Shown here: piece after piece, positions 13,172 through 25,735 of the stretch | How positions within the stretch are numbered: position 1 is the stretch's first letter | Layout of the letters: each line of letters starts with the position of its first letter | Assembly: GCA_033002965.1 (NCBI GenBank) | Contig: JAURVB010012315.1 | Coordinates: 62,001-126,000 of the forward strand | Source: Piper betle | Taxonomy: Eukaryota > Streptophyta > Magnoliopsida > Piperales > Piperaceae | Reading direction: 5' to 3' | Length of the DNA stretch: 64,000 nucleotides | Notes under the pieces: model-generated | Seen by the model: only the letters and a program-made list of their open reading frames with translations | Told to the model about the DNA's origin: nothing | The model's database searches: none | Program-made: the position numbers and the translations under genes

Positions 13172-13286
13172 CTATTTAATATATTATAATATTAGTAACT
13201 AAGACGGTAGTTGGCACCTACATACACCACGTTCAACTATTTAATATATTATAATATTAGTAAGTCAGATGACAGGTGGCACCTAC
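13172..13286 (-). repeat. two tandem copies of the hydroxylase promoter module
   Basis: Two units of about 65 bases start CTATTTAATATATTATAA at 13172 and 13237, and each ends GGCACCTAC about 50 bases later. Both resemble the promoter-proximal copy at 12471-12522. They may act as distal MYB-binding sites, or be passive duplications. Confidence 0.6.
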
Positions 13287-13619
13287 GATCAGATGGCCCG
13301 ATTATTCTGAAGAAAGGAAATTATTCTAAAGTAACTGGGCCTTGCACAAAAGACTAGGTTAATTGGAAGTATAATCCTATTTAATTTAAATTTAATTAAT
13401 TTTTTTGTCTTTTATGTCGGGTACACTTAAAAACTGATTTGATTGGCTAGATACACTTAAAAACAAACTATTAAATACATGACCTTACAAAGAAACCAAT
13501 AAACTTTTGACATTTGGCACATTTGGCAGTCCTGAAAGTACACTTGACAAAAAAAAGAAAGAAAAAATTTGTTAAAATGTAGTAATAAGAATATATATAT
13601 AAACACCAAGAGATAGTCC

Positions 13620-13879
13620 ATAGGATTCATAATGTGACTTTCGAAACGTGGCACGTGGATGTCCACATGCAGTTGGCCTGAAAGTAAACGCAATATGTAG
13701 TGAAAATGGTCCACTAGGACCTTTTTACATATCTCGCACTATCAATTGTTTATTTGGCACATTCAGGACAAAACACATTTCATTTATAAATTTGAGATCC
13801 TAACACTGTTTTCAACAAATCTACCCTCTCCCTTTCCGTCTGTATAAAGCACATAATTGAATTATAAATGTGTCGGGTA
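13620..13879. repeat. outer segment K of the inverted duplication (left copy)
   Basis: Reads as an inverted, diverged copy of about 45405-45700. Shared blocks are GGCACGTGG, GCAGTTGGCCTGA, the TTGTTTATTTGGCA region and the ACCCTTTCC region. Homology resumes after solo LTR A at 16847-16875 (AGCTCTATTCCAATCAGATT), showing that LTR A split this segment. Confidence 0.65.
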
Positions 13880-16846
13880 TGTAAAACCCACGATTCGAGT
13901 TAGGGTTTTATATTCAGAACCGGTCGGGTCGACCGTTATTTTTCGAGTTGAGTCAGTTTCAGGACACGTGTACCGAGCCGATGCCAGTCGCGTGTATGAG
14001 CTATGAGGGTCATGCGTACCCAAGTATATGATGATAACGTCATGAACACAGCAGAACAGAATGAGTTATCAGATATATGAGAGTATGCCAGTAATTTTTT
14101 ATTATTTTTATATATAGTGGATCGTAGAATTAGTATTAGGCCGTTTACCGCGTTAGGACGCGTTCGGGCAGTCTGGGTGGGTTGATAGTTCTAGAGCATA
14201 TCATTATGATTTTTTGTGTGTTGTTTGATTTTACGGGATTTTTCCCGATTTTTATGAATTTTTTTAGGATTTAATACGAGTTAGTTATGATACTTGACTC
14301 GAGCCGGAGACGAGTCAAGTATTATTTACGAAACTGCCACCAGCCTTTTCTTCCTCTTCCCCGACCTTTTCTTCCCCAAAACATGCCGCGCCGCCCCTGT
14401 TCGCGCGCCACCGCCGCCGCTGTCGGCGCCGCCCGGCCGTCGACCGACGCCGCCCAGCTCGGCGACGCCGTCGCCATGCCGCCCCGACCAAGTCCGGCCC
14501 CAATCGGGCCGCCGTGACGCCGGAATCGCCGTGCGTAGCGCCGCGGCAAGGTCTTGGTCGCGTCGCCGATCGCGCCGCCGCCGACCGTCGCCACCACGAT
14601 CGAGTGGTCGGCTCGACGCCCTCGACCCCTCAGCTGCCTTCCCCGACCGGAGCGGAGGCCGTCGCCGCCGTGGCCGGCCGGATCGAGCCACCCACCGCCG
14701 CCGGCCTCTGTTTTGCCGTTTTCCGGCGAGCCGCCGCCTCCATTGGCCACGCTGAGGTCATAGATGAGTCGGGCTCGCCGAGCCGGTTCCGAGGGTACCC
14801 AACACGACCCCTTTCCGACCAGTAGACGCCGTCGGCGATTGTCGCCGGAAAACCACCGGAAGTCGCCGGAAAACCGCCAGTAGCTGCCGGAAAACCGCCG
14901 GAAAATCGGAATTTCTGGAATTCGCCGGAATTCACCGGATCTTCCGCGGGGCTCACCCAGTGGAGCCCGATCGAGCTTCGGACGCCGATGAGCGCCGAAT
15001 TTGAGCTCCGAGACGCGCGACGGAACCCTAGCCGTCGCCGATTGCCGACGACGTGAGGTATAATTACCTCTGATTTGATTATTTAAAATTGATTATGATT
15101 ATTAGCATAGCATGGTAGCATGGACTTATTATTTATCATGATAATGCCTAATTACTGAGTGAAGTAATGATTGCATGATGATATTGAGGAATTGTAATTG
15201 AATAGTAAGTGAGCTAATGAGATAGAATGAGTTGGAGCATGATAAGTGATCATGAGATAACTTAGAAAAACACAGTAAAATTGGTATGAATAGGACGAGT
15301 TAGGATTATTTACTTTTATGATTATTTGATTGGTCATTGTGATGTATGATGATGGTGTTGTGTGTGATGTTATTGAGTTTGATGCATCATTTAGTTAGCG
15401 GGCGTTAGTATTTAGTTTTGATGTGTAGGTACGGAGTAGGAGCTCGCCGCCTAGGCGCGATGACACGCTTGGAGCTTCTACCAGGTCCGTTTAGGACTCG
15501 TCTTGTTTTACGCTCTTCCATTGTATGTTTATTTTATTATTGCAGGGCGGGTTAAGTGGCGTTTTATTGGATCCCACTTAACTCGGGCCATTTAATCGAA
15601 TATTTCCGGATTAATAACCCCTCGAGGATGAGATCCCTCGAGGATGATTTCGAAAACAAGATCCACCACAAGTTGCCTTCGGGCCTATTATATGAATCCC
15701 TTCCCAGGCCTATATATATAGTTTTATCGAGTTTTCAGTGAGACGAGAGATGGAGAAATCGACTGCACGTACCATGCAGAGGATGCCGTGACAGTCAAAG
15801 CGGGCTCTGGATTAGTGCCAGCGGACTGTTCCATTCCCGAGGGATCCTGATAACTCCGCGTTTGAGTTCCTCACACCCGGAGAACGTGGAGGTTTACGGG
15901 TACTGTTTAGTACAGCGCATGTCCGGACTTGTGGTTCAAAGGGTACTAAAGGCGACTGCCTGAGAGTACTCGGCCTTCGTGCTCAAGGCCAGGAGAAATA
16001 TGGAGGTAAGGAGAGGGCTTAGGATAAAGTTTCACGAGAAGTACTGAAAAGAAGTGCTGAGAGTAGCACAGTACCAGCAGCAGTAAGTTCGGGATGCTAC
16101 CGGGTCTGCAGCCCAGTGGCTCCTCAGTAGTGCCCTTCAGAGTGTTCTTGAGGAAGTATATGGTTTTCGTTCATATGAGAGTTTGCTCTCATAGCCAGTT
16201 TGTTATAGTTATTTTCTTTTCGGACCAGTAACGCTTGTTACTGACGTTTTTCCTATATATATGTAGGTGATAAGCAGCGGAAGATGGATGGGCCGGCCAG
16301 GACGGAGGAGCAATAAGGTCTTCTGCACACACACATTGGGTGATTGAATATTTAATGTTTTTTTTTATGATATTATTTTATGAACATGCTATGAGTAAAT
16401 GGTTGAGACATGACAATGAGATGAAATGAAATGATCAGAGTAGCGCAGCAAAAGTATGATGGGTTGAAACCCAAGCTTCAGAATGAGTGTATAGTAGATT
16501 AGATTCTGTGTGAATGAAATTGTTTGATAGTTAGTTACATATATTTTTATATGTATATTTGACAGGGTGGCCCCTAATTACATTTTTAGGGGAAATTCTG
16601 TCCCTTTTATTTTATAATTTTTACTAATTTTGATTGTAATTGTGTTGGTGTGAAGTTTAGGTTGCATGTCATCCATGTAGTATCATGTTAGGGTTTTATG
16701 AATTTATCCATGCATGACAAGTCGTATCTACATCTTAAGACGCCGAGATTGGATCCGTATGAGTTAGGTTCGGGTTAGCCAACCTAACCGGGGCCCGTAA
16801 CATGCCGGTTCGGTTCACGAGCGTGAACCGGATTTGGGGTGTTACA
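13880..16846 (-). mobile_element. solo LTR A of a Del/Tekay-like gypsy family (about 2.97 kb)
   Basis: Plus strand begins TGTAAAACCCACG and ends TTTGGGGTGTTACA; reversed, it begins TGTAACACCCC, the usual start of Del/Tekay-type long LTRs, so minus is the likely sense. Flanks GGGTA and AGGTA are an imperfect 5-bp target duplication. A GC-rich block at about 14380-15060 carries repeated CCGGAAAA units and yields proline/arginine-rich open frames that I read as noncoding. A TATATATA stretch is at about 15711-15720. No gag, pol, primer binding site or second LTR adjoins it. Copies B-F in this window belong to the same family. Confidence 0.75.
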
Positions 16847-17427
16847 AGGTAGCTCTATTCCAATCAGATTTGGCTCAAAGTGGCGTGGCCCCAACTTGTT
16901 TCGCCCAAACCTAGTCTTGGTCATGCAGCTAATTATGGCTGGCAACGATTGCAAAAAGCTAAAATTTTTAAATTTAAAAAATATATTTGTTAATAAATTT
17001 TATTATTATTCTAAAAATTTATTTTTAAATTATATTTTATTTCTTAAAATTAATTTTTTTAAAAGCCACAAAAGAGAGCCGACGACTATAGTTGGGCAAC
17101 ATTGCCCTAGCCAATATGGCTTGCCCAGGTTAGATTTGATCAGGGCAAAGATTTTAGTCTAGATGGTAGTACCCAAATTTGGCCAAGTTAGGAGCCAGTT
17201 GGGGTGGCTAAGGGTGTTTTTTTTAAAAAAAAAAGGGTAAGGGTACATTTATCCAAAATTATCTCAGGGCCTCAATGAATAATTAAAAAGTATTTTATCC
17301 TCAAAATGTCAAAAAGGTAATTACGGGACCCAATATATAAAAAAACCCACTTGTTGCCTGTCGCAATCCGCCATCTCCAAAAAAGATTTGACACTTCAAC
17401 AATTTCTGTTAAAAATGTAATTCTCCT
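16847..17427. other. intergenic between solo LTR A and the UGT arm
   Basis: The first about 30 bases continue segment K. The rest is AT-rich, includes a T/A homopolymer junction near 17218-17236, and shows no gene. Confidence 0.4.
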
Positions 17428-17505
17428 GATCTAAATTCCCGTTCATGTAACACTCAAATCAAACTTAACTCATTTCCATTAAATACTTTTTCTCCCCATA
17501 TATAT

Positions 17506-17512
17506 TATATAA
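17506..17512 (+). promoter_or_regulatory. TATA box of UGT copy 1
   Basis: TATATAA lies 56 bases before the start codon, at the same spacing as in the mirrored copy at 44846-44852. Confidence 0.6.
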
Positions 17513-17567
17513 GAAAGGCAAGCTTGCTAGCTTTTGTCAAAGTTGCACAGGAAGGCAAAGATAGAAC

Positions 17568-19056
17568 ATGGGAAAGCCTCATGCTGTGGTGATCCCATTC
17601 CCAGCACAAGGCCATGTTATACCCTTTTTAGAGCTCTCCTACTGCCTGGTTGATCGAGGCTTCCATGTCACCTTTGTCAACAATGAAATCACACACCAGC
17701 AAATCACTACCACACTGCTGGCCGAGAAGGTGTACACTCCCCATGATTGCATCAAAATGGTGGCGATCTTGGACGGGATGGCGCTGAAAGACAGGCACAA
17801 CATTGGCATGCAGTGTGACTTCATGTTGGCCACCATGCAAGACAACTTTGAGGAGCTTCTGATAAAGTTAAACGAGAGTGAAGCAGACAAGGTCACCTGC
17901 ATGATTGCTGATGGTAGCATGGCATGGGCGGTGGACGTGGCTAAGAAGGTGGGCATCTCGCAAATGGCCGCCCTTTGGACAACGGCTGCTGCAATACCTG
18001 CTTTGGGTGAAAGTGTTCCCGCGCTCATAGAGGCTCAGATCATAGATGACAATGGTTAGTTCCTTGCCATGTGCTGGTTCCATTTATCTATGGTGAAGAG
18101 ATCATGTTTTGAAATGTTGGTCTTATCTATAAGTTTTATTTGAATATGTGCTTGGAAGTTTTATTTTTTTCACAGGTTTTGTAGCAGCACACCAGACGAT
18201 AAACCTGTCGGTGACAATGCCACCTATGAACACAAACAACTTTGTGTGGGCGTGCTTCCCTGAGGAGATGCAACAGTCTATTTTCCACTACTTACTTACC
18301 TGCTGGAGAGCTACCAAAAATGCGAACTACATTATGTGCAATACCTTCAATGAACTTGAGCCGGCAGCTTTTGAACTGGTTCCTCACGTCCTCCCAATCG
18401 GCCCGCTGCTCCCAGCCCGCCGCTCCGGCCGGCCGGTGGGTCACTTATGGCCTGAAGACTCGTCTTGCTTGGATTGGCTAGATGAGCAGGCTGGTCAGTC
18501 TGTCATCTATGTTGCATTTGGAAGCTTCACTTTACTAGATCAGAGGCAGTTCCAGGAGCTTGCCCTTGGGTTGGAGCTGTCCGGAAAGCCTTTCTTGTGG
18601 GTTGTCCGACCTGACCTCATGGATGGATCAAATGGTACCTACCCAGAAGGTTTTGAGGCCAGAGTGGCCGGACGAGGAAAGATGGTGAGCTGGGCTCCTC
18701 AGCAGAAGGTGCTGGCTCATCCATCAATTGCCTGCTTCATATCCCACTGTGGCTGGAACTCCATCATGGAGGGAATAATCCACGGCGTTACCTTCTTGTG
18801 CTGGCCTTACTTTGCTGACCAGTTCTTCAATGCTACTTACATTTGTGATGTCTGGAAAACCGGTCTGAGGTTGGAGCTGGGAGAAGATGGAGTCATTACA
18901 AGAGATGAGGTGAAAACCAAAGTGGGAGCCGTAGCAAATGATGAAGATATAAGAGCAAGAGTCGCAAAGCTTAAAGAGACAGCGAGGTGGAACATCAATG
19001 GAGGAACATCTGCCATGAATTTTAATCAAGTAATTGAAAGATTTGATCAACAGTAG
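17568..19056 (+). CDS. UDP-glycosyltransferase, UGT83A-like, copy 1
   Basis: Cytosolic family-1 enzyme expected to move a sugar from a UDP-sugar to a small hydroxylated metabolite; acceptor unknown. Exon 1 is 17568-18054, the intron 18055-18175 (GTTAGT...CACAG, 121 bp), exon 2 18176-19056, giving 455 residues, normal for the family. The N-terminus reads MGKPHAVVIPFPAQGHVIPF with catalytic His16; Asp115 in CMIADGSMAW is the likely partner. The donor-binding PSPG box runs from Trp335 (WAPQQKVLAHP) through HCGWNS to Gln378 (YFADQ), 44 residues. One unusual residue is Thr in GVTFLCW, where Pro is common. No frameshift or internal stop was seen. UGT83A is my best subfamily match from the N-terminus and intron; another class L-like assignment is possible. 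Confidence 0.88.
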
Positions 19057-20520
19057 TGCCATCCATTTATGTGTGATTTCAGCTACGCAATATAGTCACA
19101 TGCCTGGCTAGTTTTTTTCTTAAAGGCAAACGCATATACCAATCCCAAAACATACAAAGAGATTCGCCATTATACCTATAACAAGAGTCCACGGCCCAAA
19201 GCATCTAATATAGCATTCCCTAAGTTAGCCGGCATCCGATACGGGATAAAATATAATATTTTATTAAAGACGTATTTATGATTTTTAACTTGTTTAATGA
19301 TTTTTTTAAAAATAATTAAGCCTTGTACTAATTAGACTAGAACGTTGATCCTATGATCCATAGTATGGCATGATGGTAGAGTCCAATACATAACCAGTTG
19401 TGTTCTTTACAGACTAGTTTAATTGATCAACAAGAGGTATAATTTGCCTATCAATCTCAACATCCTCATAGCTGGCACCAAAGGACAACCACAGTCCATT
19501 ACTAACATTGCAGGCTGCATATGATGAAAAATGACACATACAATAGCCATACACATACCTTCGAAGTCACCAATTTGGGCAGGAGACGGTTTCTTCATCT
19601 TACCTCAACATGGATGATTATTGTATATTTTACGAGTATAGTAATATTTATAAGATCATTCTCACAATGAGTTGTATAATATTTTTTACTTCACTCTACT
19701 TTATTTTAATTAATATTTAACTAAACTAGACTAATTACTATTAAAACAAACACAATAATTGAATTTGAATATTCCTAATTTAACTCGACTCCCAGTCGAG
19801 GCAAAGGCTTTGATTATCTCTTAAAAACTAAGACTAAACTAATCTAACTATCAACAAATTCAATGAGAGGGTTTCTTCAATTAATTACGTTGTGTAGGAT
19901 TTCCAACTTCATTTAGCTACTTTATAATACATTATTATTATTATTTCACCTATTTATAAAGTAATTAGGGTTGATAACTAAGGAAACTTATGTAATTGTA
20001 ATGGACCACTTTAATTCAATTACTATATGTAACAACTTTAATCTTGTTCACCTAAGAATTGGATAAGAACTGTTGTCTTGTCCAGTTTGGGCCAGTCTCA
20101 AGTCAGTTCAAGTTAGTTTAACTTTTTGACCACAAATATGGGGCCTAAATGGCAGTATGAGCATATTATGGATATCAGGTATACCTGATATATAGATGAT
20201 AGCTTTAATTCTGCTATAACAAAGCATGAGTTATCAGTGTATACTTGAGGCAAACATGTTCTTCGTTGTGTTAACTCAGAGTTTTAAGGCTAGATCTAAG
20301 TCGTATTTTTTCTTATTTGTTTGATTTGTTTCAGGTATCTCATTTACATGTATCTCATTATCCCTGTAGGTCCAGTTTGATTTGACTCTCATTTCTTCAT
20401 CCAAGTTTAGGGGTTTTGATATACATTTAGTTTTCTTGCAACTATTTTAGTCCAAAGAGTCTCTGATAGTCTTCGAATCAATTTTGATTTTTGTCAGTGT
20501 CAATCCAAGTTTTCCAACTA
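19057..20520. other. UGT 3' flank within the left arm
   Basis: AT-rich DNA mirrored at 41840-43301. A short minus-strand stretch at about 19400-19610 could encode NGLWLSFGASYEDVEID in one frame; I do not recognise it, and its apparent intron would be only about 44 bases, so I do not call a gene. Confidence 0.4.
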
Positions 20521-21960
20521 TATATATATATATATATATTGTATATACTCTAGGTGGACCCTACTAGACCTTCTAGTTGTTGCGGTTTAGAATATGTCAT
20601 GTGGCAAGATCTAGTTCAGCCACATCAATTATATATTTCACCCATTTTTCAGGAGATTTCTCCCACTTTTTTGGATAATTTTCTACTCAAAGGCCGCCGA
20701 CACTTTGGGTTGCCACCGCCTAGTCTCTGGCCAGCCTTTAGCTTCAAGACTGGTACCATTGTGACTACCTCGCGGTCGGCTATCAACCCATACCTATCAC
20801 ATACACCGACGCAGCCGCAATAGCCGCCTTTCAAGGCATTTTTGGTGCCGTTGAGCCACCTATAGCAAAGGTGATCACCCAGATCAACTCCCCTCTCTAC
20901 GACTAAGCTTTTGAAACCAGCCTCGACCCTCGTTGTGGCCGCAATCACTGTTGGTGATGTCGCCATTCCTGCTGGTATTTTCTTCCTTTTATTGCTATTT
21001 TTTATCAGTCGCCATCCAGACACTGTCATCCATCACTCCAAATGCATTCCCCACTCGACGACTGACAAAATGAGCCTAGTCCAGCTGACTAATGCTGTAG
21101 GAATCGTTGCTGATGACCTCAGCTGCACCGCCGTTTGAACTTTCCGGCGATGGGCACTGCCGTCCTTGTTTGGCCCATTTACCATCATCACATTCGTGTC
21201 CGCATCCGTCTTCTTGTTCTTGTTCACAAGCCCGCCAGCCCATGTCCACCAATCAACATAGCCGATTTTCCAGTTAACCCAGACCAGGTTGGTTCAGCTT
21301 GATTTGGTCTGATTCAACTTATTTTCAGACCGTTTTGATCCATTCTTGCACTATTTTTGGTAATTTAAGAACCACCATATTAGTTTAGATGTATATTCAC
21401 ATGATTTAGCATGATTAGATGTTATGATTATTTTTCTTTATTTATCGTTTTATTTATTTATTTATTCATCATTATTTATTTATTTTTATTTATATGTTTA
21501 TCATATATAATGAATGTTTACATGATTATTTGTTATTATAAATATTGTATTTACTTATAAATATTAGTCTTATTATGTTTACCAAATTGTATATATTAAT
21601 ATATTTATTTGTTTATTTGTTCGTTATGCATATGTTGTTATTTATTTGTATTTAATTATGTATTATTGTATTGTATGACTATGATAGTATTAATATTCAT
21701 GATTAATGAGTATTAACTATTTGTTTGTTTATTGAATTATTATTATTATTAGTATTATTATTATATATATATATATATATATATCTTTACTAACACAAGT
21801 ATATATTAATATTTACTTATGTTTACCGGTATATATATAGTATAATTATATTATTAAACATAAACAATATTCTAATACATCTAATCATAGAACATAACAA
21901 TATTCTAGCTCCAAATAATAAAAAATACATCTAATCATAGAACATAAACAATATTCTAGC
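20521..21960. repeat. LTR-like repeat J (left arm copy)
   Basis: Starts at a TA microsatellite, then a GC-richer part (20680-21250) with the block CCACCGCCTAGTCT, then long TTTATTTA-rich DNA and a second TA run (21762-21783). The same blocks recur, diverged, at 22825-23760; the first part resembles 61460-61800. Open frames here change between copies and look noncoding. Confidence 0.55.
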
Positions 21961-22800
21961 TCCAAATAATTGGGCAGGTTTGCTGACAGGCCCACAATAA
22001 GAATCATAGTTTGAGTTGACTCATCCTGAAATTAAGAATGAAAATTTTATAATTTATAGTGCAATTCCTTTCTTTTTGTAATTTATAGTGCAATTACAAT
22101 AGAAGTCAGGTGAAAAACATAAGCATTATGACTATATTTAAACAAAGATAAATCCAAGGTGAAACACCTACTTGTGAAATTTATATCACCTCCACATCCT
22201 CCACGACATATATAATTGTTTCACCACATAATTGCTATCACATTTAAAATTGATGATAGAAAACTAATTTAAGCTTTGACTTCAAACGAAAAGCATACTA
22301 CTAAGCTTTTATCTTGGATACCCACCTAATGCATCCATCCCCCTCAAAGAGGAAAAAATAATATTAAGATTTTTTGATGAAATTCAATGTTGTTGCCATT
22401 AAGTACACCTTTCTTAATTATAAACACGAGATACTTGCAAATATTATATATTCATTGTTAACAGAAACTCCTAGGGGTAGAGTTTAATAATGGCACTACA
22501 AGATATAATAAAAAAATAAAAGAAAGATGGCACAGAGAATTTTACGTGAAAACCTCAAGAATGAGAGCAAAACCATGAGTGACACTCAGAGCACAAATCC
22601 ATTGTATTACTATTTCATACCTTCTTTTTCTTACCACTAACCATATGAACTTTAGAAATTTGAGACGTATTATACGGACAGCTTCATTTCTTCTCAAATC
22701 AAATAGTGGAAAACTACTAATACTATTTTCAATAGTGTCTTAATAGTGTGTTGAAATAACTTCATAAATCTCCACCTTGTTGATAAAAGTTTAATGAATT
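21961..22800 (-). mobile_element. copia 3' LTR fragment, left-arm copy
   Basis: Reverse complement of 39560-40480, where it follows a copia RNase H end. The arm boundary at 22824 falls just beyond it, inside that copia element. A 40-base block around AGCTCCAAATAATNNNNCAG is duplicated within it (21906 and 21957). Confidence 0.65.
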
Positions 22801-22824
22801 TGTAAGAACACTTCTGCTATGCCA

Positions 22825-23800
22825 CTTTGGGCCGCCACTTTGGGCCGCCACCGCCTAGTCTTCGGCCAACCTCCAGCCATTGGACCGGTACCATTTTGAC
22901 CATCTCATGGTCAGCTATCGACCCATACCTGTCACTAGCACTGACGCTGCCACAGTGGCTGCTGCAGTGTCTGCCTAGCCAACCCAACCCACCATTTTAG
23001 CTAACGCAAACTGAGTTGACTTGGCTAGACTCAGTCCAACTCGGCCCAGTTGACTCGACAACCTATTTCAACCTATTTTCGTCCATTTGTTTACTATTTT
23101 TGGTAATTTGAGGCTCCTTATATTAATCTAGATGTATTCTCACATTATTAGGCATATCTTGATGTTATGATTTATTTATTTATTTATTAGTTATCTGTTT
23201 GTTTATTTTATTCATTTATTCACTATTGTTTATTTCTTGTTATTTAAATAATTATCGTACATGATGAATGATTATATGATTATTTATTATTATTAATGAT
23301 GTATTTATTTGTTGAAGTTATTATTAGTCATGTTTTTCTTATTTAATTTAATTAATTAACTAATTATTATTTATTTGCTCGGGCACATGTAATTATTTAT
23401 TTGTGTTTAGTTATATGTTCATATGTTTGATAATTATATTATTATTATTCATGATTAATTGCTATTAACTATTTATTTATTTATTTACTTACTTGTATAT
23501 GTGCTAATATTTACTCGCGTTTAGTTGTATATTTATTTAGTGTTATTTATATTATTATTGTTATTTATTATTTATCACTTTTCTTGATTTTACTTGTCCA
23601 CCATTATTTTTAGTATTGTTCCTTTATTTTTTTGACTAACTTTATTTATTTGTTTATTGCTTGTACATGCCTCATTTTGTGTGCCATACATTAATCATTT
23701 ATTTTCTTTGCATTGTCCTTATTTGAGTTGATGTTATCATTGATGTGAGCACATACCATGACCATGCATTATATAGAGTTGTAAATCTTTTACTTAGCGG
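22825..23800. repeat. second, diverged copy of repeat J
   Basis: Begins right at the inner edge of the left arm with a short tandem CACTTTGGGCCGC, then CACCGCCTAGTCTTCGGCC, matching 20690-20830, followed by TTTATTTA-rich DNA as in 21420-21720. Same orientation as the arm copy. No coding capacity. Confidence 0.5.
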
Positions 23801-25735
23801 TGGGTTCTGATATAGGTTCCGGAGTCTAAACTTGTTGTACATGTGCCGATACGCTTGGAGCTTAGATCATAAGTCTATTTAGACTCTTTCGAACCAGTCG
23901 ATTCAATCATCAGTTCGAGTCGAGTCAGTTTCATAAATTGCGTACTGAGTCAAGGCTAGCCATGAGTTATGAGCGATGAGGGTCAAGTGTACCTGAATAT
24001 ATGATGATAACGTTAGAAAGATAATGAGGAATGAGTTATCAGAGTATATGAAAGTATATAGTATATCTTTTTTTATGTATTTGATCGTAAAATTATTTTT
24101 AGGGCGAATAACACATTAGGACACGTTATAGGGTAGTTTGTATGGGCTATTAGTTATAGAACATGTCATTGTGGTGTTATGGTGTGAATTATATTTTATG
24201 AGATTTTCCCCTATTTTTATGGATTTTGTTAGGATTTATTACAAGTTAGTTATTATTTTAACTCGAGTCGAAGTCGAGTCAATTTTTATTTATAATATTG
24301 TCACTGACCCATTTCTTTCCCCCGATGCTTCTCCTCCCCCAAACCCTCGACGCCACCATCCTGTTATCCCACTCCACATGGGTCATTTAGTTGATTATAT
24401 TTTTGGATTAATAACTTGCCAGAATGAGATCCCTTGAGTTTATTTTCGAAAGTTAGATCTAGCCCAAGATGCCTTCGGGCCTATTATACTAAATTCCCCT
24501 CATAGGCTTATGTACATGTAGTTTTCGCATTTTCAGTGAGATGTTGGATGACAAAAAATCAACAGTCACATCTTGAGATAGGGTGTGCGTTCTTCAAAGC
24601 AGGCTATGGAATTGGTGAGTGTCCATTTCATTCTCAAGGGATCCTAATAACTCCACATCTGAGTTCCTAAAACCCGGAGAAGTGTGGAGGTTTACAGGTA
24701 CTTCTATGTAGGGCATGTCTAGACTTGGGGCTTAAAAGGGTACTGAAGGCTTATGTCTGAGAGTACTCGGCCTCTGTACTCAAGGTTGTGGTCAAGGCCA
24801 AGAGTAATATGGAGGATGTAGACGGCTAAGAGGAAAAAGAATGATTTTCCCGTGCAAGGGATAGATTAAAGTAGCTAAGAAAAGAGAATAAGATAGAAAG
24901 GGGATGCTGTCGCGCGAAGTCGACGGCTCCCAGTTATTGCCCTTATGAGAGTTCTTGAGGAAGAAAAATGAAGTTTTTTTATTTATCTGGAGAGTCAGCT
25001 TTCCTATGTCAGTCTGTTATAAGTTATTTCTGAACCAGTAAGGATTGTTACTGACATCTTTTTATTATATATGTAGGTGAGAATTGCAAGCAATGAACAC
25101 CATCGGGACTAGCGGAGGAGCAGTAATGAAATTGCACACACATGTGCTTGCCGACTATAATTGGTGATCTGTTGAACTATGTAAATAATGAAATTTGAAG
25201 GCTATTTTCTAAACTGATGTAAAGATATTATGCATGTGAATGAAAATGGAAAGTGGAAAATGAACAGGGTGAGCTACAGAGTGAAAATAACTAGAATGTG
25301 AAAAATATGGCTATGTTTGGACTGTGTTTTCAGATTTATTATTGTAATAAATATATACTAATTGTCATTGGTAAGGTGGCCCCTATTGCACTTTTAGGGG
25401 AGGCTTTATGCGTTTCTTTTTTAAAAATAGATATTTCTTTTGAACTTTTCATTTGTTTTGTTTGTTTGTGTACTTGTTTACATATCATGACATGCATGTA
25501 GTATATCGTTAGAGCCCAAAGATCATATCCATGCCTTTGCTTGTTGCATCACCATCTTGAGACGTCAAGGGTAGATTTGGGTCGGCTTGACTGAATTAAA
25601 TAGATTAGATAGTTCAGTCGCCGGTAACATTTCCTGGGTTGGTTCACAGGTGAACCAAAACAGGGTGTTACATGTGAGCCGGTCCATAGCGGGTTCTGGA
25701 TTAGTGAGAGGGATGTTCCATTCTAGAGGGATTCT
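23801..25735 (-). mobile_element. scrambled Del/Tekay-like LTR fragments (copy F)
   Basis: Three pieces of the LTR family abut: about 23811-23885 matches the middle (GTGCCGATACGCTTGGAGCTT), about 23886-25672 matches from near the start to the GGGTGTTACA end but lacks the GC-rich core, and 25673-25735 is again middle sequence (AGCGGGTTCTGGATTAGTG). It is older and more diverged than copies A-C. The last piece ends at the LEO1 copy 2 boundary. Confidence 0.6.

Larger units (their letters stand above)
17428..22824 (+). repeat. left arm of a 5.4-kb inverted duplication
   Basis: The whole arm recurs in reverse complement at 39531-44930, base for base over long stretches. It includes promoter, UGT gene, downstream DNA, an LTR-like block with a TA microsatellite at 20521-20540, long TTTATTTA-rich DNA, and a copia LTR piece. 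The inner end is at GGCATAGCAGAAG (reversed) and the outer end at GATCTAAATTCCC. The spacer is about 16.7 kb. Confidence 0.9.

Noticed and set aside
14287..14956. Several long proline/arginine-rich open frames on both strands
   Set aside because: They come from GC-rich repeats in solo LTR A; overlapping frames on all strands and frame changes between copies A, B and C point to noncoding DNA.
17639..18083. Minus-strand frames opposite UGT exon 1
   Set aside because: Shadows of the UGT coding strand; no motifs of their own.
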